Below, one piece after another: positions 42,436-49,281 of a DNA stretch of 64,000 nt (positions are counted from its first letter, which is position 1; every line of letters starts with the position of its first letter). The DNA is taken from NCBI GenBank assembly GCA_050251715.1, contig JBFWMG010000003.1:171479-235478 (forward strand). Direction: 5' to 3'. The DNA comes from JBFWMG01 sp050251715 (lineage in GTDB: Bacteria > Desulfobacterota > Desulfovibrionia > Desulfovibrionales > Desulfovibrionaceae). The translations under genes were made by a program, and so were the position numbers. The notes beneath the pieces were generated by a model. That model saw only the letters and a list, made by a program, of their open reading frames with translations, did not search any database and had not been told where the DNA came from.

Positions 42436-45364
42436 AGCTCTCCTCACTGCGTTCAATCGGGAGTTTGATGACAAACCGGGTCCATTGGTCCGGTTCGGAA
42501 AAGACTTCCATGTTGCCGCCGTGCTGGTCGACAATGATGAAGTAGGAGACGGAGAGGCCCAGGCCGGTGCCCTTGCCCGGCGGCTTGGTGGTGTAGAACG
42601 GCTCGAAGGCCCGTTTGACGGTCTCGGCGTCCATGCCGGGGCCGTTGTCCTCGATCTCGACCACCGCCATGCCCGCCTGTACCGAGGTGCGCAACGTGAA
42701 CCGCGGGGCGCCGCCCTGGTAATCCTTCTCGGCCATGGCCTCGGCCGCGTTCTTGAACAGGTTCAGGAACACCTGCTGGATCTGATTGCCCTCGCAGTAC
42801 ACCGGGGGCAGGTTGGGAGCGTATTCCCTTGTAATGCCTATCTTCTTGAAGTCGTAGCACGCCTTCAGATCGTAATCGCTACAGATGAGCTCCAGCGACT
42901 GGTCGAGGATTTGAGCCAGATCGTTGTCGGCAAAGCTCGCGCCGCTCTTGCGGCTGAAACTGAGCATGTTGCTCACGATCTTGGCCGCGCGGTTGCCGGA
43001 CTCGTGGATGCCGTCGAGCATCTTGGGTATCTCCCGCTTTTCCAGATAGGCGCGCATCGTGTCCAGGGAAAGGCCGCACTCCTTGGCTACGGACAGGTTC
43101 TTTGGGATGTCCTGGAAGATGCGTTTCTTCATGTTCTGGGCATAGCCGAGGATGGCGGCGAGCGGATTGTTGATCTCGTGGGCCATGCCTGCGGCCAGGC
43201 CGCCCACGGACATCATCTTTTCGGACTGCACCATCATCTGCTCCAGCCGCACCCGTTCGGTCACGTCGTCCACGCGGATGACCGCGCCTTCCACGCCGTT
43301 GGCCACCAGTGGGTAGATGGTCACATCCTCGTAGCGGGCCATGCCGTCCACGGTATGGACGCGCTTCGGGTCGCCCACGGGAATGCGCCGCCGCATGGCG
43401 TCGCGTATCCGTTCCATCTCGCCCGACAGGTAGGGCATGACCTTTTCCAGGGGTTGGCCGGTGGCTGCGGCCCGCATCAGGCCGGTGGTCTTCTCGGCCT
43501 GGATGTTCCATTGGGTGATGCGGCCGTCGGAGTCCACGCCGATCAGCACGGACGGCATGGAGTCGATGATGTTGGCGATGTAGTTGCGCGCCTTGAGCAG
43601 CGCCTGCTCGGTCCGCTTGCGCTCGGTAATGTCGGATACCACGGCCATGATCCGCACCCCTTCGGGCATGAAGAGCTTGCGCAACCGCACAAAGGAAGGG
43701 AATTCCGTGCCGTCCTTGCGCTTCGAGGTCCACTCGAAGGCCACAGAGCCCTGGTCCACGCTTTCGATGAGCCTGCGCATGGCGTCCCGCTGGGTCAGGC
43801 CGCCGCCGCTGATGGCCCCGAGGGTCAGCCGCGTCGTTTCCTCTGGTGCATAGCCGAACATGTTCCGCATGCTCTTGTTCGCTTCAAGGAAGGCGCCCTC
43901 GGCGTCATGCACAATGACGGTGTCGGGCAGGGTGTCCAGCAGGGATTGCAGCCGCTCGTTGGCGGCGAGCAGGCTGCTGCGCGACGCGGAAAGCGCGCTG
44001 CTCATGGCGTTGAAGGTGGTGGCCAGTTCGCCGATCTCATCGCCGGGCGCGATGGTGACGGCAACGGTTTCGGCCCCCTTGGACAGGGCGCGGGTGGCGT
44101 CGGTGAGTGTGAGCAGCGGCCGGGTGACGCCCCTGGTCACGGCCACGGCGGCGATGACCACGGCCAGGGCGATGCACAGCACCACGATCAGGGCGTAGCG
44201 TGACTGCGTGGCGATGCGGGCGAGGTTGGCCGCTTCGGAGTAGCCGAGCACAAGCGTCCACGGCAGGCTGCGAAGGCGGATCTTGACGTTCAGAGTTGGT
44301 GCGCTGTCGGCGCCATACAGGGAGGTGTGGAAGAACGAGGTTCCCTGGTTGGCCAGTTCCTCCCGGCTGATGCCGATGGAAAGCCCGATTGCCTGGTTCA
44401 GGACGATGCGTCTGACCTTGAGCAGGAGGGCGGCGGCCTCGTCGTCCACAGGGAATACCGGGGTGAGGGTCAGTTCCGGCCGCCTGCTGTCCGCAAGGCG
44501 AAGCCCTTCGTTGTCCAGGAGGATGGCGCTGTAGTCCTGGTTGCTTGAAACACCGCCCGGCAGGAGCAGCTTTTGGAGCACGGCGGCGTTGTAGCGGAAG
44601 CGCAGAACGCCTCGGATGTCACCGGACGTGCCCCGCACGGGGGAGCTGAAGTAGAGGGATGGCTGGCGGGAGTGGTCGGCTATCTCCACCTCGGACGCGA
44701 AGGGCAGGCCGGTGTCCCTGGGATGGATGAAATAGTCGCGGTTGGACTTGTCCGAGTCGATGTCCGGGCCGAAGGTGTCGGCCACGGCGCGCCCGTTCAG
44801 GTCGAGCAGCGCGACGGAGGTGATGCTTGTCTGGTCGCGCCGCTTGAGGGAGGTGAGGATGCCCATGGCGGCCATTTCCTCTGGCGAGCCCTCGCGTTCC
44901 GCATTATTTAGACGCAAATACTGGGAAAATTGGGGTATGGTGGATTCGGTGCGCACGGTGGACAACATGTCGAGGATGAAGGCGTCCACGGCATCGGCCG
45001 TATGCGATGCGGCGGCGAGCATGGCCTGGCGGCTGTTCTTTTCCAGGGCGTCGGCCGTGACCTGTTGGTCCAGGATGGCCAGGATGCAAATGGGCGGCAG
45101 CGAGATGAGGAGAAAGGCGCTGATGAGCCTGGTGCGCAACCCCGAGGGCCACAGAAAGGCGCGCAAGGCAAAGAGCACGGTGAGCATGGCCAGGGCGGCC
45201 AACACCAGAACCGTGGCTTTTGGCAGTGCGCCGATCAACGGCGTCTCGGCATGGAAGGCCGAGGCCACGGGCTCCATGGCCGCAAGCACGGCCAAGGCAA
45301 ACGCCCCGGCCAGGGCGTACCGAAGGCGGGCATGCAGCGGGAAGAGCCGTCTCAAGCGTCTCAT
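42410..45364 (-). CDS. Large membrane histidine kinase with CACHE, HAMP and two PAS domains
   Basis: 984 aa. Three hydrophobic segments lie within residues 15-100, a dCACHE-like extracytoplasmic domain at about 105-375, a membrane segment at 390-411, HAMP to about 460, PAS1 about 470-590, PAS2 about 595-710, HisKA with H729 in AGMAHEINNPLAAI, and a HATPase domain with DNGPGMDAETV and GTGLGLSVSY. Its start overlaps the binding-protein stop as ATGA. The close coupling suggests the periplasmic binding protein helps the CACHE domain sense a ligand; that is inference from operon structure. Confidence 0.92.
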   Translation of the reverse strand: MRRLRRLFPLHARLRYALAGAFALAVLAAMEPVASAFHAETPLIGALPKATVLVLAALAMLTVLFALRAFLWPSGLRTRLISAFLLISLPPICILAILDQQVTADALEKNSRQAMLAAASHTADAVDAFILDMLSTVRTESTIPQFSQYLRLNNAEREGSPEEMAAMGILTSLKRRDQTSITSVALLDLNGRAVADTFGPDIDSDKSNRDYFIHPRDTGLPFASEVEIADHSRQPSLYFSSPVRGTSGDIRGVLRFRYNAAVLQKLLLPGGVSSNQDYSAILLDNEGLRLADSRRPELTLTPVFPVDDEAAALLLKVRRIVLNQAIGLSIGISREELANQGTSFFHTSLYGADSAPTLNVKIRLRSLPWTLVLGYSEAANLARIATQSRYALIVVLCIALAVVIAAVAVTRGVTRPLLTLTDATRALSKGAETVAVTIAPGDEIGELATTFNAMSSALSASRSSLLAANERLQSLLDTLPDTVIVHDAEGAFLEANKSMRNMFGYAPEETTRLTLGAISGGGLTQRDAMRRLIESVDQGSVAFEWTSKRKDGTEFPSFVRLRKLFMPEGVRIMAVVSDITERKRTEQALLKARNYIANIIDSMPSVLIGVDSDGRITQWNIQAEKTTGLMRAAATGQPLEKVMPYLSGEMERIRDAMRRRIPVGDPKRVHTVDGMARYEDVTIYPLVANGVEGAVIRVDDVTERVRLEQMMVQSEKMMSVGGLAAGMAHEINNPLAAILGYAQNMKKRIFQDIPKNLSVAKECGLSLDTMRAYLEKREIPKMLDGIHESGNRAAKIVSNMLSFSRKSGASFADNDLAQILDQSLELICSDYDLKACYDFKKIGITREYAPNLPPVYCEGNQIQQVFLNLFKNAAEAMAEKDYQGGAPRFTLRTSVQAGMAVVEIEDNGPGMDAETVKRAFEPFYTTKPPGKGTGLGLSVSYFIIVDQHGGNMEVFSEPDQWTRFVIKLPIERSEESYASDNTRS

Positions 45365-46356
45365 TTCCGGGCGTCTCCAGCGCCTTGGACGAACGCGGGG
45401 TCGAGCACCTCGCCAATGTCAGGGGCGACGGATGCGTCGCCCACGCTGATGAAGAAGGTTATCTGCTTTGTTCCGGTACCGTACAGTGAGGACGGGGCAT
45501 CCTCCCTGGTGAAGGCCTTCCGGTTGTCCTCGCGCGAGAAGATCCGGCAGCCTTCCAGAGAGATGTCGCCGGGTTTCTGGCCCGTGGCCCTGGCAATGAT
45601 GGCGTCGCATTCGTCCCGGTGCGCCAGCCAGTACGCCTGCGCCTCGAACCAGGCGTCCACAAAGGCCTGCACATCGGCGGGCCGTTCGTTTGCCACGCGG
45701 CCCTGGAAGGCTATGACGTCGGGAATCATGCCCGGGGTGTCGGCGGTGGTGAAGAGTACCTTGTAGCCTTTCTCCTTGGCCTTGGAGAGGAATGGCTCCC
45801 AGGTGTAGCCGCCCTGGATCTTCTCGGGCATGGTTTCCAGCACGATTTCCGGCCCCACGTCCACCAGCGTGAGGTTGCTGCGTGAAAGGCCGTGGCGGCG
45901 GAGCAGGGTGGTGATGAGGAACTCGCTGCCCGACAGTGCCCCCTGGATGCCGATGCGTTTGCCCGCCAGATCGGCCGGGGTCTCGATGTCGGGCGTCACC
46001 ACCAGCCCCTCCGCGCCGTCGGAGTTGTCTGTGACGAGGACCACCTTCATGCCGGGCACGTTGCTTTTCAGCAGTTCGTAGAGGCCGCCGTGGGCCGCAT
46101 CGAGCTTGGCGGCCGCAAAGTCGGAAAAGATGTCGGTGTAGGCGGTGTAGAGGATGGGCTCCACATGTACGCCGTGCTTGTCGAAGAAACCTTTTTCCTT
46201 GGCGATGACGATGGGATACCAGCCGGGCCAGAGGAACCAGCCCACGCGCAGGGGGGGGCGCTCGGCGGTTTGGGGCGTCTGGGAACAGGCCGGAGCCAGG
46301 GCGCCGGTTGCCGCCAAGGCCAGAACAAGGATCATGGACAGAATTTTTTGCATCAT
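45361..46356 (-). CDS. NMT1/SsuA-like periplasmic substrate-binding protein (sensor accessory)
   Basis: 331 aa. A signal sequence (QKILSMILVLALAATGALAPACS) ends near a cysteine, but the -2 proline makes a lipoprotein site doubtful. The mature part opens LRVGWFLWPGWYPIVIAKEKGFFDKHGVHVEPI, the pattern of thiamine-precursor, sulfonate and nitrate binding proteins. No ABC permease or ATPase is adjacent; instead the gene is fused by overlap to a sensor kinase, so it probably serves signalling. It lies just left of the tRNA-Leu integration locus. Confidence 0.85.
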   Translation of the reverse strand: MMQKILSMILVLALAATGALAPACSQTPQTAERPPLRVGWFLWPGWYPIVIAKEKGFFDKHGVHVEPILYTAYTDIFSDFAAAKLDAAHGGLYELLKSNVPGMKVVLVTDNSDGAEGLVVTPDIETPADLAGKRIGIQGALSGSEFLITTLLRRHGLSRSNLTLVDVGPEIVLETMPEKIQGGYTWEPFLSKAKEKGYKVLFTTADTPGMIPDVIAFQGRVANERPADVQAFVDAWFEAQAYWLAHRDECDAIIARATGQKPGDISLEGCRIFSREDNRKAFTREDAPSSLYGTGTKQITFFISVGDASVAPDIGEVLDPAFVQGAGDARK

Positions 46357-46557
46357 ATCCCCCCAAGGCCGATGCCCGGTTTCCGGTATGCGGATTGACG
46401 CCGATCGCCCCATCGCTCCCACCTCTGGCCGTTGCCCTGCCGACCTCTTGCGGGGTGTGAATTTTCGTTAAGAATATCCCATTGTTTGGGGGGAATGTCC
46501 AGCCGATATGTAGGAGGCTTGCGGCTTCGGGGCAGGGGGGATGGCGCGGCAACGAAA

Positions 46558-46585
46558 AAGGGCTCCGCGCCAGCGCGGAGCCCTT
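46558..46585 (-). terminator. Strong intrinsic terminator, probably the ancestral tRNA-Leu terminator
   Basis: A 13-bp perfect stem (AAGGGCTCCGCGC and complement) with a minimal loop and, read leftward, a T5 tail. It lies 14 bases beyond a displaced tRNA 3' end (46599-46613), so it likely terminated tRNA-Leu before elements integrated. It now also ends the methyltransferase transcript. Confidence 0.85.
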
Positions 46586-46598
46586 CGAGAACACGATG

Positions 46599-46613
46599 TG
46601 GTGCCGGTGGTGG
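46599..46613 (-). repeat. Displaced tRNA-Leu 3' end: distal attachment site of the older element
   Basis: TGGTGCCGGTGGTGG matches the 3' end of tRNA-Leu (54087-54101, TGGTGCCGGGGGTGG) at 14 of 15 bases, including the encoded CCA read on the minus strand. It is followed by a terminator exactly as a tRNA gene would be. This is the signature left when an element integrates into a tRNA 3' end. Confidence 0.6.
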
Positions 46614-46667
46614 CAGTGTCAGGTGAATACTATCTCTGTACACCAAGGCAAATTCCGAGGGGCTTGT

Positions 46668-47693
46668 TTATGCTTTTCGCAAAATGGCATTGATGCCTAA
46701 CCCATCTGGATAGTGCATCAGCTCATCGACTCTCCATTTACTCCAATCGTCAAGCCTATGATAGGCATCTCCCCATGACTTTGGAATCGGATAGGTTCTT
46801 CGAGCACCTTGAGACAGCATATGCACCACTGCAAAGCCAGACGCCTCTATAAGTTCCCTAAAATTAAGCATATTATACGTCCTCTCGCAAGGATTGCAAA
46901 AAGAGTCTGGCCACGCATTCCAGTGGGGATCGTCTGGACCTGATATCCATGCCCACCTAGGTCCATACGGCGCGGATCTTTTACTGGAACGGGAAATCTT
47001 GGCTACAATCCAATCTCGGATATCTGCTAGGCACAACCGCCCTATTTTAGTTTTAAGGGGCAAATTCTTACGATATTCTTTGTAAGATTGCATTAGAGCG
47101 TCGTACAGTTGAAAACGCTCGCGATAGTTCGTGATGTCAGGCTGAAGCATGTCAAGTATTTCTTTTATGAACAATCTACTATTGTCAAAGAACTCTCCAT
47201 ATACACTTATCAAAAAGTATCCATTGTCATCCATCTTTTCTCGGATATTTTTCATTGCCTGAACGGGGTCTGCACAATGATGAATTGTTCCAGTGGCAAT
47301 TATTAAATCAAAGACCCCATCAAAAGGTATTTTATCAACGTAGCTCCCTTGCTTAATATCAACAGTAACATTATTTAATTCTGCGTGCCGCTTCGCTATT
47401 TCAATTGAAGCGTCACTGAGGTCCATCGCGTGAAGATGCCATTCTGGATGGGCCATCCCTACGGAAACAATATTCGGCCCAGTTCCACAGCCAGCATCAA
47501 GAACCCGCACCCTCTTTCGTCTTGCAAGGTCAGTTTCAATAGGTGCTAAGTATCCAAGAAGACGCTTTTTTCTTACCACATGAGGTCCGGGGTAGGGGGT
47601 CGTTTTGTATAAGTTTGTCAAAGACTGCTCATCCCTCTCCCTGTCTTTGGGGTCTTTGGTAGCATCAAATTTTGAACAAGAATAAGATGTCAT
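46668..47693 (-). CDS. Class I SAM-dependent methyltransferase, AT-rich cargo of the older element
   Basis: 341 aa. The SAM-binding motif I is VLDAGCGTGPNIVSVG, motif II region LHAMDLSDASIEIAKRHAE, and DLIIATGTIHHCADPVQAMKNI supplies the later motifs. The C-terminal 130 residues have no assigned domain. GC content is far below the surrounding genome (roughly 42%), indicating recent foreign origin. The start MTSYSCSKFDATKD follows GGAG at eight bases. Acceptor substrate unknown; related proteins act on sugars or lipids. Confidence 0.82.
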   Translation of the reverse strand: MTSYSCSKFDATKDPKDRERDEQSLTNLYKTTPYPGPHVVRKKRLLGYLAPIETDLARRKRVRVLDAGCGTGPNIVSVGMAHPEWHLHAMDLSDASIEIAKRHAELNNVTVDIKQGSYVDKIPFDGVFDLIIATGTIHHCADPVQAMKNIREKMDDNGYFLISVYGEFFDNSRLFIKEILDMLQPDITNYRERFQLYDALMQSYKEYRKNLPLKTKIGRLCLADIRDWIVAKISRSSKRSAPYGPRWAWISGPDDPHWNAWPDSFCNPCERTYNMLNFRELIEASGFAVVHMLSQGARRTYPIPKSWGDAYHRLDDWSKWRVDELMHYPDGLGINAILRKA

Positions 47694-47817
47694 GTTTTGA
47701 CTCCAATAATTAAATTTAATTATATAATTGCAAAGTGTATTTGTGGGGCGAATGATAGTCAAGCGATTGCTTATGTCAAAATGGTAATCTGCACGACAAG
47801 CTGGCCAGAACGGCAGC

Positions 47818-47937
47818 TCATTCAGGATGAGGCTTGAGAGGGGGAGCTGGAGTAGCCCCCGTTTCGTCTGTGATCTTACGGGGCTTCTCAGCAGACTTGG
47901 CGTTCTTAATCGCGGTGTCCGTAAGCCTTCCAGCCAT
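47818..47937 (-). pseudogene. Truncated tyrosine-integrase N-terminus (39-codon stub)
   Basis: The stub reads M-AGRLTDTAIKNAKSAEKPRK-ITDETG and then an unrelated Pro-rich end and stop. The first 27 residues align with the arm-type DNA-binding start of P4-type integrases, including the intact one in this window (KLTATAIKNAKPGEKTYRLHDGGG). The catalytic domain is missing. An in-frame ATG 14 codons upstream could extend it. It sits next to an att copy, just where an integrase gene would lie. Confidence 0.75.
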
Positions 47938-48009
47938 TGGGGTAACTCCTGTTGCCATTTCAGGGTCAAAACGACCCATTAACCCAGCAGTTACTCCGCT
48001 GATCCCCCC

Positions 48010-48063
48010 GATGTCAACGGACCATAAAGGACAACCCCGGACATCACTTCCGGGGTTTGTCTT
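48010..48063. repeat. 54-base block homologous to the integrase-proximal end of the intact element
   Basis: It matches 53984-54037 at about 40 of 54 positions with no gaps. Both copies contain a hairpin (ACAACCCC … GGGGTTTGTCTT) and lie the same distance (54-55 bases) from their att core. This marks the former integrase-side end of the decayed element. Confidence 0.75.
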
Positions 48064-48116
48064 TAGAAGCTCTAGTCTTCCTGGACGGTCTTGGACCGTA
48101 TCGAATCCGTGTTTGG

Positions 48117-48134
48117 CGGGGGTGGGAATCGAAC
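48117..48134. repeat. Left attachment core of the intact element (attL)
   Basis: CGGGGGTGGGAATCGAAC, identical to the T-arm/acceptor segment of tRNA-Leu at 54093-54110. It is also the point where the older, decayed element meets the intact one. Confidence 0.88.
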
Positions 48135-48186
48135 TTTGCTATTATTTATGTGTTATTCTTGAACTATTTTGATATTAAGTTTGCCT

Positions 48187-48207
48187 TATGCCCCCGAATG
48201 TGCCCCC
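48187..48207. promoter_or_regulatory. Left arm-type integrase sites (12-base period)
   Basis: TATGCCCCC-N3-TGTGCCCCC. The same 9-base motif with the same 12-base period occurs at the right end (53953-53973). Paired direct repeats at both ends are typical arm-binding sites for the integrase N-terminal domain. Confidence 0.6.
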
Positions 48208-48484
48208 ATCCAGAGCAGGCTGCATGAACAATTCTCACTGATTGCCAAGCGGCAATTGGCTCCTGGGGGAATAAATTTTGTCGCCCGCCCTGATCGTGAT
48301 TACGGCTGTGTTTCGTGGGGTGCGCCGGGGGGGCGGACCAGGGGCGGAGTGATTGCCGGGGCCGGGGGATTTATGCCCCGCTTATCGGCAAATAGTTGTC
48401 TAATTAGCTGTGCTCTTAATCGTTGTATATCAGTCGGTTACTTTAGGAATATCGCACGCCCGCATTTTGCGTAATAACTAGGTG

Positions 48485-48952
48485 CTACGCCATGCCTCCT
48501 TGTTCCCGATTGATGACCCGCAACCGCTCCCGCTCATCGCGCAGATAGTGCCGGAGGAAATGGAAAGTCGCCTCTTCGGCCAGGGCGCGGTTCCCGGCCC
48601 ACAAGATCGAAGTCCCGTAGCGCGCCTGAAAGGCCAGGACGGATTGTAGTGCGGCGTTCGGGGCCATTTTCGAGCGGTAGCGACCCTCTTTTATATCCTC
48701 CATGGTGGCCTCCACAACCACGACGAACTGCTCCAGGGCGGCGGCGCGGGCAAGCTCGCGCGTGAATCTATTCCGGCCTGCGCCCATAAGGCAGGACACG
48801 AGGTCGTCCAGGCTTTTCCGTTCTACGGCCACACGGTCAATCAGCCCGGCGAGGCTGTAATCCCCCGTGGCGAGTGTCCCGACTTCTACCTCGCAGTCAT
48901 AGCCGCCAAAAAGAAAAGGGCGGTGTTCACGGGTGTCGCGGATGATCTTCAT
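48485..48952 (-). CDS. ERCC4/XPF-fold nuclease
   Basis: 155 aa. The ERCC4 nuclease motif is visible as an Asp in RDTREHRP, the GDY region TLATGDYSLAGLIDRVAVERKSLDDL (the classic ERKx3D core) and conserved basic residues in the last helices. These nucleases cut branched or single-strand DNA structures; phage and satellite versions help replication or recombination. The start overlaps the upstream gene as ATGA. It is the last gene of the element and is small, with no helix-hairpin-helix domain. Confidence 0.85.
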   Translation of the reverse strand: MKIIRDTREHRPFLFGGYDCEVEVGTLATGDYSLAGLIDRVAVERKSLDDLVSCLMGAGRNRFTRELARAAALEQFVVVVEATMEDIKEGRYRSKMAPNAALQSVLAFQARYGTSILWAGNRALAEEATFHFLRHYLRDERERLRVINREQGGMA

Positions 48953-49281
48953 TGCCGCCACCTCCGCGCCTGCTCCCACGCCCATTCTTGGTCAACGGTC
49001 AGCATGTAACGCCCCACGTCCAGCGCAAGCCGCCCCGACGGATTGAGCACCAGCCGTCCTTCTTCTCCGCTCGCGGGGTGGATAGCGAAGCCGATAGGCC
49101 GCCAGGTAATTGTCTCCCTCAAGGGCAGTATCGGGGGAAAAATTGCATCCGCAATATCCGCAATATCCGCAGAATTAGGGGCAGGGGGGGATTCTGCGGA
49201 TTGTGCGGATATTGCTCTTGTGTGCTCCCCCTGGCTGATGCCCGCGCGCGCCCAACGAATCCATTTGGCGGAAATGCTCAT
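48949..49281 (-). CDS. Unknown 110-aa protein of the element, contains iteron-like DNA repeat
   Basis: No family recognised. The N-terminal half encodes Ala/Asp/Ser-rich repeats (AISAQSAES; NSADIADIADAIF), produced by an underlying inverted DNA repeat. The C-terminal half looks like a small beta-rich domain (GRLVLNPSGRLALDVGRYMLTVD) and ends in a basic/Trp helix. It overlaps both neighbours by four bases, supporting that it is translated. Confidence 0.65.
   Translation of the reverse strand: MSISAKWIRWARAGISQGEHTRAISAQSAESPPAPNSADIADIADAIFPPILPLRETITWRPIGFAIHPASGEEGRLVLNPSGRLALDVGRYMLTVDQEWAWEQARRWRQ
49151..49215. repeat. 25-bp inverted repeat with internal ATCCGCAAT iterations
   Basis: Arms 49151-49175 and 49191-49215 pair at 23 of 25 positions across a 15-base G-rich loop. 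Each arm holds repeated ATCCGCA units, with another at 49147. It lies inside a small coding gene downstream of the replication-protein gene, so it could be an iteron-type origin. Confidence 0.65.

Noticed and set aside
42203..44203. 666-codon plus-strand open frame
   Set aside because: Antisense to the histidine kinase; no motifs.
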